Of a DNA stretch of 64,000 nucleotides, positions 16,838 through 25,383 are shown piece by piece. The position numbers were made by a program, and so were the translations under genes. Within the stretch, counting starts at the first letter, position 1. Each line of letters begins with the position of its first letter. Source of the DNA: Spirochaetia bacterium (lineage in GTDB: Bacteria; Spirochaetota; Spirochaetia; DAHUYW01); NCBI GenBank assembly GCA_030041455.1, contig JASHNV010000058.1, forward strand, positions 1 through 64,000, in the 5' to 3' direction. Below the pieces are notes generated by a model. That model was not told the DNA's origin and did no database searches. It saw only the letters and a program-made list of their open reading frames with translations.

Positions 16838-17227
16838 ATGTCGGTCGAAGAAAACAAGAAGCTTTACCTCCGTTACCAGGCCGCTCTTCGCGCTCCCGAT
16901 ACCCTCGGTGAAGTCCTCGCCTCCGACTTTGTCACCCATGATCTGCCACCGGGCATGACGCTCGCGCAATTTCGGCGCGGAATCAACGTCGCCTTTCCGG
17001 ACCAAACGTGGGAGGTTCTGGATATGGTTGCCGAGGGCGACCGGGTCGCGGGCCGTGTCCGCCAGACTCAGACTCACCTCGGCGTCCTGCAAGGGATTCC
17101 GCCCACCGGGAAGAATTTTGCATTCGAGCTCCTCGAGATCATCCGAGTAGACAACGGCAAGATCGCGGAGCGCTGGGTTCAGTTCGACCGAGAAGGCTTG
17201 ATGCAGCAGCTGAAGCGCCCGCAGTGA
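16838..17227 (+). CDS. SnoaL-like (ester cyclase family) protein
   Basis: The 129-residue protein is a compact NTF2/SnoaL fold: SVEENKKLYLRYQAAL, DFVTHDLPPGMTLAQFRRGI, FPDQTWEVLDMVAEGDRVAG, RVRQTQTHLG, GIPPTGKNFAFELLEIIRVD and GKIAERWVQFDREGLMQQL. This order, including the D.V.HD and GKI.ERW motifs, is typical of the SnoaL-like ester cyclase group, mostly of unknown substrate. ATG 16838 has AAGGAG at 16827-16832. TATACT at 16799-16804 could be its -10, though no good -35 is seen. It stands alone between mobile-element remnants. Confidence 0.75.
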   Translation: MSVEENKKLYLRYQAALRAPDTLGEVLASDFVTHDLPPGMTLAQFRRGINVAFPDQTWEVLDMVAEGDRVAGRVRQTQTHLGVLQGIPPTGKNFAFELLEIIRVDNGKIAERWVQFDREGLMQQLKRPQ

Positions 17228-17644
17228 GGAAAGGCGGCGGTGTTGGCCTCGCGGGCATCCCGACCTTTTGCGAGAACGATCGGCCGACGTCCACGCTATC
17301 GATTCCCGCACGGAGCTTCAGGGCGCGGAAACCGATTCATCGTGCTTCCAAGCCCCATGCGTCTGTCGCCTTGGTGACCGATGCCTCGGCGGAATGTCAT
17401 TTTGCGTCGATCACGATGATCCGCTCGTTCAGCGAAGGTCCGACGCGGTCCCTGGAACGACGCCGCGAGGGAGCGTCGTCTCAAAGAGGTCCCGTCGCGG
17501 CGACGTCGAGCCCGTCGAAGCCCTGCCGCGAATGAAAGTGCCCCCGGGGAAAAGAATGGGAACCCCGGGGGCGGCAAAAGAAGCAGGAAACGCCGATTGC
17601 CAGCGACGGATTCGTCCCCTGCTGCAATAATTTGACGGGCAGCG
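17228..17644. other. No gene recognised; contains a GC-rich hairpin
   Basis: No frame on either strand gives a family match. The inverted repeat GCCCCCGGGG (17540-17549) and CCCCGGGGGC (17563-17572) encloses a 13-base loop; neither side has a T-tract. The region leads into the left copy of the dispersed direct repeat. Confidence 0.45.
17540..17572. repeat. 10-bp perfect inverted repeat
   Basis: The arms GCCCCCGGGG and CCCCGGGGGC are perfect reverse complements around 13 bases. Followed by GGCAAAAG on the plus strand, so it is not a clear terminator. Confidence 0.55.
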
Positions 17645-17705
17645 GGCGGATTAGTTCCCGCAACCATGCTCACGGTCCTCCATGGGTGGCCGCCGGCCGC
17701 TCGCC
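17645..17705 (+). repeat. Left copy of a ~60-bp direct repeat flanking the sugar cluster
   Basis: This 61-base copy matches 29349-29407 in the same orientation, starting GGCGGATTAGTTCCCGC, with 4 substitutions and 2 single-base gaps (about 90% identity). It holds an imperfect palindrome around CATGCTCACGG. The flanks do not match, so the repeat ends are sharp. Confidence 0.75.
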
Positions 17706-18205
17706 CCTTTGCGTTCGATCACCGTCCGGGTCACAATGGCGCGAGCCGTCCGGCCGGAACGTCAGGTTGCGGACCGGGCGGCGGCACGAATACCCAAGCG
17801 GGAGTTGGTTCGATGGCAGAAACGGCGGTATCGCTCGCGGCGAGCGAGCAGTACTTCTACTCGGACGACAAGGGGTGGTTCATCTTCGTCTACGTCACCA
17901 ATGGCAAGGTAACGTCGATCAACCATTGAGCCGCCGGGCCTGGCCACCCTACGCCGTCCCGTTTCGGATCGGGCAGGCTCCCGATTGAGCGGCTCTCGGC
18001 GATCCCCGACTTGCTCGGCGATGTCACGGACGCCGTCCAAAAGGTTCCGACCACCATGAAGATCGACACCGCCAGTGTGTGCCCGATCGACATCACTGAC
18101 TGCTTTTGCCTGCGCCTTCCGCACGGCCTCGATCGGGCCCCGGAGGGAGCGCTCGGCGCCTCTGCGCGGCTTTCGAAGAGAGGTCCCCTCGCGGGGGCCG
18201 TCTCT
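17706..18205 (+). other. No clear gene; a possible 38-codon remnant at 17814-17929
   Basis: The only protein-like stretch is a short frame from ATG 17814 to a stop at 17927-17929, with the segment SEQYFYSDDKGWFIFVYVTN. It may be the tail of a lost gene; no family could be named. The rest shows nothing besides the hairpin that ends at the transketolase stop. Confidence 0.3.
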
Positions 18206-18207
18206 CT
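18177..18207 (-). terminator. Hairpin at the end of the sugar transport/transketolase operon
   Basis: On the minus strand AGAGAG pairs with CTCTCT and an inner CCCC with GGGG around GCGA, starting within the stop codon of the last gene. Only a short TT follows, so it is a weak intrinsic terminator candidate. Confidence 0.4.
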
Positions 18208-19168
18208 ATCCTCGGCGAAATCGTTGCCGGTCGAGGAGCTTCCGAACGGTCGCGGCGATTCCCGGACCGGTAATGCCGTAGTACGAGAAGAGCTCTGCGC
18301 TGCTTCCCGCGGGGACGAACTCGTCGGGGAACCCGATGATGCGCATTGGAACCGCATGTTTCTGCGCAAGCACTTCGGCGACCGCCGAGCCGAGGCCTCC
18401 GTAGACGCTGTGCTCTTCGATGGTCACGACCGCGCCCGTTTCGCGCGCCGCTGTGACGACCGAATCTTCGTCGAGCGGTTTCAACGTCGGCATGTCGAGT
18501 AGCCTCGCGCGAATGCCCGCCGCCGCCAGCTCGCCGACGGCTTGTAGCGCGGGGTAGACGGCTTCCCCGCTCGCGATAAGAGTGCAGTCGCCGCCGCCGC
18601 ACAGCTCGTACGCCTTTCCAAAGGTGAAGGCCGTGAGGTCGTCGGGATAGACCTCGGGCACCGGCCCCCGGCCGATCCTAACATACACCGGACCGACGTG
18701 CTTCGTAAGGAAGCGCGTGACGGCCCGCGTTTGCGCGACGTCGCAGGGCACGATGATCGAAATGTTCGGAATCGCCCGCATGAAAGCGATGTCGTGGAGC
18801 GAGTGGTGCGTGCTCCCGAGCGCTCCGTAGCTGACGCCGCCACTCACGCCGACAATCTTTACGTTGGTGTTGGCGTAGGCGACGTCGTTCTTCACCTGCT
18901 CGATCGCCCTCGCCGAGTAGAACGAAGCCGGACCGCACGCAAAGGGCCGCTTGCCGGATCTCGCGAGCCCCGCCGAAACGCCGACGGTGTTCTGTTCGGC
19001 TATGCCCATCTCCACGAACTGCGCGGGGACCGCCCGCTCGTAGTCCCCGAGCGTTACGGAGCCTTTGGCGTCGGAGGTCACCGCGATGATGGAGGAGTCG
19101 GAAAGCGCCGCCTCGAGCAAAATCTCGGTGAACGCGTGCCTGCAGCTTTTCCCGCCCGCATCGGACAT
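18206..19168 (-). CDS. Transketolase, C-terminal (Pyr/C) subunit
   Basis: The 320-residue protein equals the pyrimidine-binding and C-terminal domains of transketolase. It starts with RHAFTEILLEAAL, has FVEMGIAEQNTVGVSAGLAR with the conserved catalytic Glu that activates thiamine diphosphate, then YGALGSTHHSLHDIAFMRAI, and finishes with a C-terminal domain including TIEEHSVYGGLGSAVAEVLA. It works only with the N-terminal half encoded one base upstream. Split transketolases transfer two-carbon units between sugar phosphates; here the genomic setting suggests a dedicated ketose-phosphate cleavage rather than the general pentose phosphate route. The operon is minus-strand and this is its last gene. 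Confidence 0.9.
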   Translation of the reverse strand: MSDAGGKSCRHAFTEILLEAALSDSSIIAVTSDAKGSVTLGDYERAVPAQFVEMGIAEQNTVGVSAGLARSGKRPFACGPASFYSARAIEQVKNDVAYANTNVKIVGVSGGVSYGALGSTHHSLHDIAFMRAIPNISIIVPCDVAQTRAVTRFLTKHVGPVYVRIGRGPVPEVYPDDLTAFTFGKAYELCGGGDCTLIASGEAVYPALQAVGELAAAGIRARLLDMPTLKPLDEDSVVTAARETGAVVTIEEHSVYGGLGSAVAEVLAQKHAVPMRIIGFPDEFVPAGSSAELFSYYGITGPGIAATVRKLLDRQRFRRG

Positions 19169-19169
19169 C

Positions 19170-20003
19170 TTAGTCGCGATCCTTCAGGGCCTTGTCGAGC
19201 TCACGCTCCGCCAGGTCGAGCTCGTCGGCCGTCGGCGCGCGGTGGTGCCAGTCGGGTTTGTTTTCCATGAACGAAACGCCTTTGCCCTTGACGGTATGTG
19301 CGATAACGAGGTGCGGCCTGCTCGAGTCCTTCGGCAGCCGGTCGAAGAGGCTCACGAGCGCGACCATGTCGTTGCCGTCTACTTCGACGACCTTCCAGCC
19401 AAATGCCGACCATCGATCCTTCAGGGACGCCACGCGCATGACCGCGTCGACCTTGCCGCTGATCTGGAGATTGTTGTTGTCGATTATTCCGACCAAATTG
19501 CCGAGCGCGTGGTGCGACGCCGCCATGGCACCCTCCCAAATGCTCCCCTCCGCCTGCTCGCCGTCGCCCATCAGGACGTAAACGCGGTAAGCCGCGCCGT
19601 CGAGCTTGCCGGCGATCGCCATCCCGACGCCGACCGACAGACCGTGGCCGAGCGCACCGGTCGGGATCTCGACTCCCGGCGCCTTCATCGTCGGATGGCC
19701 ATACAGCCTCGTGTTGAACGTGCCGTAGCCGTCGAGCTCCGGCGGCGGGAAATAACCGGCCTCGGCCAGCACACAGTAGAACCCCTCCACGCTGTGCCCC
19801 TTGCTGAGCACGAATCGATCGCGGAGGCTCCACTGCGGATCCTTCGGATCGTACCTCATCGCGTGAAAGTAAAGGGCGACGAGAATGTCCAGCGACGACA
19901 GCGAACCGCCAGTGTGCCCGCCTCCGGCCTGAAAAATCATCCGAAGCGTCCTCTGCCGCAGCCGAATCGAGAGTCGAACTAGCTCTGGAACGGAGTTACT
20001 CAC
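19170..20003 (-). CDS. Transketolase, N-terminal (TPP-binding) subunit
   Basis: GTG 20003 follows GAGGATACC and gives 277 residues, the usual size for the separate N-terminal subunit; the longer open frame upstream is out-of-family. Motifs include AGGGHTGGSLSSLDIL, the VLSKGHSVEGFYCVLAEAGY histidine region, GALGHGLSVGVGMA, and the thiamine-diphosphate site GDGEQAEGSIWEGA followed by DNNNLQ (GDG-X-NN). The end HTVKGKGVSFMENKPDWHHR is typical. It pairs with the C-terminal half one base downstream. Located directly behind a ribose-type transporter, it probably acts on the phosphorylated form of the imported sugar. Confidence 0.9.
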   Translation of the reverse strand: MSNSVPELVRLSIRLRQRTLRMIFQAGGGHTGGSLSSLDILVALYFHAMRYDPKDPQWSLRDRFVLSKGHSVEGFYCVLAEAGYFPPPELDGYGTFNTRLYGHPTMKAPGVEIPTGALGHGLSVGVGMAIAGKLDGAAYRVYVLMGDGEQAEGSIWEGAMAASHHALGNLVGIIDNNNLQISGKVDAVMRVASLKDRWSAFGWKVVEVDGNDMVALVSLFDRLPKDSSRPHLVIAHTVKGKGVSFMENKPDWHHRAPTADELDLAERELDKALKDRD

Positions 20004-20053
20004 GGTATCCTCGAGGCCGGATGCGCTTTCGCCGCGCATCCGGCGATGAAACG

Positions 20054-21034
20054 TCAGGATCCTGAAAGAACGAAGTTGTTCAGATCGGCGGCGTTGTCCT
20101 TCGTAATGAGGGTGCAGTTCACCGTCTGCTTCTCCGGCTTGCCAGTAGAGCCGGATTTCAGGTATTGGTCGGCCTCGTCTACCGCGTTTATCGAGAGCTG
20201 GACGATCGGCTGGAGCACCGTGGCCTTCATCTGGCCCTTCAAGATCGACGCTGCGGCATCGGGGCTGCCGTCGAGGCCGACGACAATCACGTCGGGCCGA
20301 TTTGCCGCGAGAAGGGCGGCCTCCGCTCCGACGGCCATCGTGTCGTTTCCGCATATCACCCCGTTGATCTCCGGATGTGCCTGAAGAATCGTCTGCATGA
20401 CGCTAAACGCCTGGTTCTGGTCCCAATTGGCGGTCTGCTGGGCGACCATCTTCATGTCCGGGAACTTGTCGAGGATGCTGTGGTACCCCTCGGAGCGCAC
20501 GTGCGCGTTGGTGTCGGAGTCTTTCCCGGTCAACTCGACGTAGTTGCCCTTTTGTCCCATAAGCTGGGCGAAATAGGTCGCGCCGAGCGTCGCGCCCTGA
20601 AAGTTGTTGGACACGATCTGCGCTTTCGCGATTCCCTTCGCGTTGATCTCGCGGTCAACGCAGAACGTCGGAATTCCGGCATTGGCGGCCTTCTGAATGG
20701 CGGCGATCGATGCGTCGGCTCCCGCGTTGTCCAATATGATCGCCGCAGCGTGCCGCGCGATCGCCGTGTCAAAGAGCTGGTTCTGTGTGTCGACGCTGTC
20801 GTTGTGACTTGCCGTCATGGTGTCGTAGCCGAGCCTTTCGGCTTCCGCCTTGGCGGTGTTCATCATTGTCACGAAGAACGGATTGTCGAGCGACGCGGTA
20901 AAGATGGCGATGAGCTTCTTACCGGAAGTGCTCGAACTCGTTTCCTTTGCGCCGTTTGCGAAAACGCTCGTCGAAGCCGCGAACAAGGCGACCGCCGCGA
21001 GCAGAAGCGCAGCTGCAAGCTTTCCTTTTCTCAT
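20054..21034 (-). CDS. Ribose-type (CUT2) sugar ABC transporter substrate-binding protein
   Basis: The 326-residue protein has a cleavable signal peptide ending SVFA-NGAKE. The body follows the periplasmic binding protein type I pattern: LIAIFTASLDNPFFVTMMNT, AIILDNAGADASIAAIQKAA, GIPTFCVDREINAKG, GVICGNDTMAVGAEAAL and VVGLDGSPDAAASI. These are the RbsB-like ligand contacts, with Asp and Arg residues for a pyranose or furanose sugar. It binds the sugar in the periplasm for the adjacent permease and ATPase. GGAGG lies nine bases before ATG 21034. Sugar identity cannot be read from the sequence. Confidence 0.9.
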   Translation of the reverse strand: MRKGKLAAALLLAAVALFAASTSVFANGAKETSSSTSGKKLIAIFTASLDNPFFVTMMNTAKAEAERLGYDTMTASHNDSVDTQNQLFDTAIARHAAAIILDNAGADASIAAIQKAANAGIPTFCVDREINAKGIAKAQIVSNNFQGATLGATYFAQLMGQKGNYVELTGKDSDTNAHVRSEGYHSILDKFPDMKMVAQQTANWDQNQAFSVMQTILQAHPEINGVICGNDTMAVGAEAALLAANRPDVIVVGLDGSPDAAASILKGQMKATVLQPIVQLSINAVDEADQYLKSGSTGKPEKQTVNCTLITKDNAADLNNFVLSGS

Positions 21035-21126
21035 GGTCTCTATCCTCCTCTGGCGAAATTGTGCTGCCTGACCTCGAGCTGCTGTGCGGCCCGGAGGTCG
21101 TTACCGAAAGAATGCGTGAATCGCTA

Positions 21127-22185
21127 TCACCCCCTTTTCTCCTCTTGGATTGCCGCCACCCTCGAGATGTTCTCCTGGAGCTGGTCGATCGCGACGGCTA
21201 CGATAATCACGACGCCTTTGATCACCATCTGCCAGAAGTCCGAGACGCCTACCATGACGAGGCCATCGGCGAGGATACCGATGACGAACGATCCGATGAT
21301 CGTCCCGCCGATCGTCCCCCGGCCGCCCATAAGCGAGGTCCCTCCCAGGACTGCCGCCGCGATTGCATTGAGCTCGTAGGTTTCCCCCGAAGCGGGATTC
21401 GCCGCGATGAGTTGGGAGGTGACGATGAGCCCGCTGAGCGCCGCGAGCGCCCCGGAGATCATGTACACACGAAAGCGGATCCGGCGCACCCTCACGCCGG
21501 AGAGATCCGCCGCCCGTTCGTTGCCGCCTACGGCGTAGACATGACGGCCGAAGGGAGTCCGGTTCGCCACGAAGGCCGCAAGCAGCGCTACCGCCACGAG
21601 TAGCCAGATCGAAACCGGAACGCCGAGGATGTTGCCCTCGCCGAGAAACGGAAATCCGGTGTTGCCGAGGCTCGGTCGTCCGTTGAGGAAGGGAAACGTC
21701 GACCCGTTGTTGCTGAGAAGCGCGAAGCCGCGCGCGACGTAGAGCATTCCGAGGGTCGCGATGAAAGGCGCGACGTTCAGCCGCGTGACGATTACGCCGT
21801 TGACCGCCCCAATCACCGCACCGGCAGCTATCGCGATCACCACGATGAACCACGTGTGGAAGTAAATGACCACGCCGAAGATCGGAAGCGGCATTCCGAC
21901 GTCGATGAGCGCTCCGACGATCATGCCGCACAGCCCGAGGATTGAGCCCACCGAAAGGTCAATCCCTCCCGAAACGATGACGAAGGTCATGCCGATCGCG
22001 AGGAACGCGTTGATCGCGACGTGGCGGGTCATGAGGAGAATGTTCTGTACGGTAAGGAAGGTGTCGGAGAGAAGCGTGAATATGACGATGATGACAAGCA
22101 GGGCTATAACCGTCCTGAAGCGTAGCACGAGCAGCTTAAGGCTTTGGCGCGTCTTCCCGAGCACGCGCTTTTTGGTGTGCTCCAT
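21127..22185 (-). CDS. Ribose-type (CUT2) sugar ABC transporter permease
   Basis: The 352-residue integral membrane protein has around ten hydrophobic helices and the RbsC motifs GMTFVIVSGGIDLSVGS, TLGMLYVARGFALL, AVGGNERAADLSGVRV (the cytoplasmic coupling loop contacting the ATPase) and NAIAAAVLGGTSLMGGRGTI. These place it firmly in the BPD_transp_2 family. It forms the homodimeric channel with the ATPase encoded 12 bases upstream. A 92-base gap separates it from the binding-protein gene downstream, where extra or stabilising RNA structure could raise binding-protein output. Confidence 0.92.
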   Translation of the reverse strand: MEHTKKRVLGKTRQSLKLLVLRFRTVIALLVIIVIFTLLSDTFLTVQNILLMTRHVAINAFLAIGMTFVIVSGGIDLSVGSILGLCGMIVGALIDVGMPLPIFGVVIYFHTWFIVVIAIAAGAVIGAVNGVIVTRLNVAPFIATLGMLYVARGFALLSNNGSTFPFLNGRPSLGNTGFPFLGEGNILGVPVSIWLLVAVALLAAFVANRTPFGRHVYAVGGNERAADLSGVRVRRIRFRVYMISGALAALSGLIVTSQLIAANPASGETYELNAIAAAVLGGTSLMGGRGTIGGTIIGSFVIGILADGLVMVGVSDFWQMVIKGVVIIVAVAIDQLQENISRVAAIQEEKRG

Positions 22186-22197
22186 GATCTGCGCTCC

Positions 22198-23739
22198 TCA
22201 GCCCTCGCCGCTCGAACGAGGTGCGACGCGGTCCCGCGCAGCGGCGGCGACCAGATCCGCTTCCGTATAGGCGCCGCGGCCGAACTCTCCGGTTACCGCA
22301 CCGCCGGCCATGACAATCACCCGGTCGGAGAGGGCGACGATCTCCTTGAGCTCTGAGGAAGCGAACAAGATCCCGATGCCGGTCCGGGCGAGGCCGTTCA
22401 TGATTGCGAAGATCTCGGACTTCGCGTTGACGTCGATGCCGCGGGTCGGCTCGTCCATCAGGAGTACCTTCGGTTTGGTCAACAGCGCCTTCGCGACGAC
22501 GACCTTCTGCTGATTGCCTCCGCTGAGCGCGGTGATCAGCTGGTCGGACGAGGACACGCGGATCGAAAGCTGTCGTATCATGTCGAGGATCTCACTCTTG
22601 CCCGCGTTGCGCGGAAGAATGCCCATGCGCGCGTAGCCGCCGACGCTCGCGAGAATAACGTTGCCGCCGACCGTCAGAGTCTTTACGATTCCGGCGGCCT
22701 GTCGGTCCTCGGGAACGAGAATCAGCCCCCTCGCGATTCGCTCGCCGACGGAAGCGGATTTCGGCAGCGGCGATCCATCAACGACGACATCTCCGCTCGC
22801 GTCCGGGTGAAGTCCGATCACGCATTCCAGGAGCTCGGTTCTGCCCGCACCCATGAGCCCGTACAGGCCGACGATTTCACCGGAGCGCACGAAGAACGAA
22901 GCGCCCTTCACGTGGTGGCCGCCCTCAACGCGCGCGTAGCTCAGACCGAGCACCTCAAGGAGCACCCGCTTCGCCGCGCCGCCCTCTCGCGGCGGCGGCG
23001 CCGAAAGCGACTTCCCCACCATCTTCTCGATGATCCAGTTGACGTCGATGTCGCCGACCGTCGCCTCGGCGCGCATCTTGCCGTCGCGGAGCACCGATAT
23101 GAAGTCTCCGATCTGGAGCACCTCCTCAAGACGGTGCGAAATGTAGACGATCGTGACTCCCTGGGCCTTGAGCTCTCGGACCACCCGAAAGAGGATCGAA
23201 ACCTCGTCAGCCGTCAGCGCGGAGGTCGGCTCGTCCATGATGAGGATCTTCACGTTCTGTGCGAGCGCCTTCGCGATGGCGACGATCTGCTGCGAGCTTA
23301 CGCCGAGGTCGGCGACTTTCTTTTCAGGATCGATGGAATGCTCGAGGCGAGCGAGGAGGCGCTTGGACGCTTCCCTCTGCTTCTTGAAGTTGATGACTCC
23401 ACGCGGGGCGATCTCTCGCGTGAGAAAAATGTTGTCGGAGACCGAAAGGTTTCGGCAAAGATCGAGCTCCTGGTAAATGATCCCGACGCCGTACGACTGC
23501 GCTTCCAGGGGGCTGTGGAACCGCACCGGGTGCCCCTCCATGACCAGCTTCCCCGCGGTGGGCTGCTCGGCGCCCGCGATAATTTTCATGAGCGTCGATT
23601 TCCCCGCGCCGTTCTCTCCGACGAGGACGTTGACTTTCCCTCGGTAGGCGTTGAAATCGACCCCATCGAGGGCCACGGTTCCCGGGAAGACCTTGGTCAC
23701 GCTCACCGCCCGCAAGAGGATCTCCTCGCTCGCGCTCAT
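22198..23739 (-). CDS. Ribose-type (CUT2) sugar ABC transporter ATP-binding protein
   Basis: The 513-residue RbsA-like protein has two fused nucleotide-binding domains. Domain 1 shows Walker A GENGAGKST near residue 40, signature region LGVSSQQIVAIAKALAQ and Walker [12 protein letters not shown]. Domain 2 starts with the typical degenerate GLMGAGRTELLE near 296, then LSGGNQQKVVVAKALLTKPK and VLLMDEPTRGID. It powers uptake through the permease. Its start overlaps the stop of the DUF2291 gene by four bases (ATGA), so the two are translationally coupled. Confidence 0.93.
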   Translation of the reverse strand: MSASEEILLRAVSVTKVFPGTVALDGVDFNAYRGKVNVLVGENGAGKSTLMKIIAGAEQPTAGKLVMEGHPVRFHSPLEAQSYGVGIIYQELDLCRNLSVSDNIFLTREIAPRGVINFKKQREASKRLLARLEHSIDPEKKVADLGVSSQQIVAIAKALAQNVKILIMDEPTSALTADEVSILFRVVRELKAQGVTIVYISHRLEEVLQIGDFISVLRDGKMRAEATVGDIDVNWIIEKMVGKSLSAPPPREGGAAKRVLLEVLGLSYARVEGGHHVKGASFFVRSGEIVGLYGLMGAGRTELLECVIGLHPDASGDVVVDGSPLPKSASVGERIARGLILVPEDRQAAGIVKTLTVGGNVILASVGGYARMGILPRNAGKSEILDMIRQLSIRVSSSDQLITALSGGNQQKVVVAKALLTKPKVLLMDEPTRGIDVNAKSEIFAIMNGLARTGIGILFASSELKEIVALSDRVIVMAGGAVTGEFGRGAYTEADLVAAAARDRVAPRSSGEG

Positions 23740-24422
23740 GACGCAGCCTGAACGACGATGACCGGCGTTATAAGGAGGTCCTTCGCATTTGTGCCGTCGT
23801 AGGTGAACGCCCCCTTGATCGAAACCCGCTTACCGAGGAGCCCTTTCAAATCGAGCTTGGAGAGGACATCGCGCGTAACCCTGGTGTTGAGCTCATCGGA
23901 GACGTCGCCGTACTGCATCTGGTTCGTGAACTGCTCGAAAGTGATGAACCTGACGGCGTCCCGAAGCGCGGTCCCGAGAATGATCGGCCCAATCTGTACC
24001 TTCACCGGCAGGACGCCGCCTCCGAAGGGAGCATCCACGGTGAAAGTTCCGGTGAGGGAGGCGGTGTCTTCCGTCGCGACGGTTCCCGTGAACCGGACGA
24101 GGAAGTTGTAGGCTCCTCCGACGTCGTTGCCGTACCTCTTCGCCGCCGCCGCAGGGCTCGATCGAAGCGCCAAGACGAGGGTAGCCAAGTCGACCGCATC
24201 CCGGTCGACGGTCGGGACCACCTTCGAACTCCATATTCCGTTCACGAATGCGACCTTGTCGAAGGCGACTCCGCCTTCCATGACCGCGGCGAGCGTCGGA
24301 GCCGAATTGATCGGCATGACCGTCGCGACAAACCCGGCGAGCCAGAGGATCACGACGAGCGCGAGCAGCGCGACGGGAACGACGATCCACCGCACCGCGC
24401 TCGGAGCGTCGGTTGGTCTCAT
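23736..24422 (-). CDS. DUF2291 family periplasmic/membrane-anchored protein
   Basis: ATG 24422 gives 228 residues with one N-terminal transmembrane helix (WIVVPVALLALVVILWLAG) and a beta-rich external domain including YNFLVRFTGTVA, IGPIILGTALRDAVRFITFE and GDVSDELNTRV. This pattern is DUF2291, a family often found as the first gene of ribose-type transporter operons with transketolase or kinase genes. Its role is unknown; it may help the transporter or sugar recognition. It is the first gene of the operon, downstream of a consensus promoter, and overlaps the ATPase gene by four bases. Confidence 0.8.
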   Translation of the reverse strand: MRPTDAPSAVRWIVVPVALLALVVILWLAGFVATVMPINSAPTLAAVMEGGVAFDKVAFVNGIWSSKVVPTVDRDAVDLATLVLALRSSPAAAAKRYGNDVGGAYNFLVRFTGTVATEDTASLTGTFTVDAPFGGGVLPVKVQIGPIILGTALRDAVRFITFEQFTNQMQYGDVSDELNTRVTRDVLSKLDLKGLLGKRVSIKGAFTYDGTNAKDLLITPVIVVQAAS

Positions 24423-24443
24423 GCTGTCCACCCCTGAGAGGGG

Positions 24444-24473
24444 ATCATAGACCAGGAATTCCATAATTGTCAA
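24444..24473 (-). promoter_or_regulatory. Promoter of the sugar transporter-transketolase operon
   Basis: Minus strand: TTGACA (24473-24468), 18-base spacer, TATGAT (24449-24444), about 20 bases ahead of ATG 24422. It lies in an AT-rich island unlike the surrounding DNA and faces the deoR promoter. Confidence 0.75.
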
Positions 24474-24478
24474 TAAAA

Positions 24479-24523
24479 ATCGAAATTAAAAGTAAATAAA
24501 TGTGCATTTTGATCGGAATTAAA
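24479..24523. promoter_or_regulatory. Putative DeoR-family operator repeats
   Basis: ATCGAAATTAAA (24479-24490) recurs as ATCGGAATTAAA (24512-24523), 33 bases apart, about three helical turns. On the other strand the first reads TTTAATTTCGAT, containing the TTTCG core seen in operators of several DeoR-family repressors. They lie between the two divergent promoters, as expected for local control by the adjacent deoR gene. Confidence 0.45.
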
Positions 24524-24557
24524 TCTTCTAATATTTACGATTTATTTGCAAATCCTT

Positions 24558-24586
24558 TTGACAGCACGAAATTGGTATGGTACGAT
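24558..24586 (+). promoter_or_regulatory. Promoter of the deoR-isomerase-kinase operon
   Basis: TTGACA (24558-24563), 17-base spacer, TACGAT (24581-24586). The predicted start near 24593 leaves a leader of about 10 bases that overlaps GGAGAGG before ATG 24603. Confidence 0.7.
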
Positions 24587-24602
24587 GGCGTGGAGAGGTG
24601 TC

Positions 24603-25367
24603 ATGCTTGCTGAACAGCGAAGACGAAGAATTCTCGAGCTTATCCAGGAGGAAGGAAGCGCCAGCGTCAAAGCTTTGAGCGAGATTTTCGGCGTGTCGGA
24701 GCCCACGATTCGCCAGGATCTTCAGAAGCTCGAGGCGGAGTCCTTCGTGGTAAAGAGCCACGGCGGCGCGGTCCTGAAGTCGATTCCGCAGCAGGTCGGG
24801 TCGCTGTCGCTGCAGCACACCGAGAACTTGGACAAGAAGGCGGCAATCGGCCGGATGGCCGCCGAGCAGATTGCCGACGGCGACGCCATCATTCTCGATT
24901 CGGGGTCGACGGTCACGGCGGTCGCCAAGAACCTCGTCGGCAAGCGGGGCCTTCGCGTCATCACGAACGCGCTCAACATCGCGCTCACCGTCGGCGCAAA
25001 CCCGACGTTCGAGGTGATGGTCACAGGTGGAGAGTTCAAGCCGCCCACCCTTTCCCTTACCGGCGAGAAGGCGGCCGCCTTCTTCTTGCAGATCCACGTC
25101 GACAAGCTTTTTCTTGCGACCGGTGGGGTTTCGGAGGAGTATGAGCTCACCTACCCCGGCTTGAGCGACATACCGGTCAAGAAAGCGATGATTCGTTCGG
25201 CGGGCGAGGTCTACCTGGTGGCCGACTCGACGAAAATCGGAGTCCACAGCTTCGCCTCGCTCGGCAGCATCGAGCAGGTTCACTACTTCATCACCGATTC
25301 GGGCTTGAAACCCGAGCATCAAGAACGCTTCGAGCGCATGGGGATCAAGGTCCTCATCGCCCACTGA
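24603..25367 (+). CDS. DeoR/GlpR-family transcriptional repressor
   Basis: The 254-residue protein has the DeoR winged helix at residues 5-57 (RRRRILELIQEEGSASVKAL, then SEPTIRQDLQKLEAE and KSHGGAV), and a C-terminal sugar-phosphate sensor domain similar to ribose-5-phosphate isomerase, with IILDSGSTVTAVAKNL, VMVTGGEF, FLATGGVS and LVADSTKIG. Such repressors are released from DNA by a phosphorylated intermediate of the regulated pathway. ATG 24603 is used because GGAGAGG precedes it and family proteins start at the helix-turn-helix. It sits between divergent promoters and likely controls both the transporter operon and its own. Confidence 0.92.
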   Translation: MLAEQRRRRILELIQEEGSASVKALSEIFGVSEPTIRQDLQKLEAESFVVKSHGGAVLKSIPQQVGSLSLQHTENLDKKAAIGRMAAEQIADGDAIILDSGSTVTAVAKNLVGKRGLRVITNALNIALTVGANPTFEVMVTGGEFKPPTLSLTGEKAAAFFLQIHVDKLFLATGGVSEEYELTYPGLSDIPVKKAMIRSAGEVYLVADSTKIGVHSFASLGSIEQVHYFITDSGLKPEHQERFERMGIKVLIAH

Positions 25368-25383
25368 CCCAGGGAGGACGGTC

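Noticed and set aside
19170-20354. Longer N-terminus for the transketolase subunit
   Set aside because: The extra residues overlap the binding-protein gene in another frame and are Arg-rich; GTG 20003 has a ribosome site and fits the family length.
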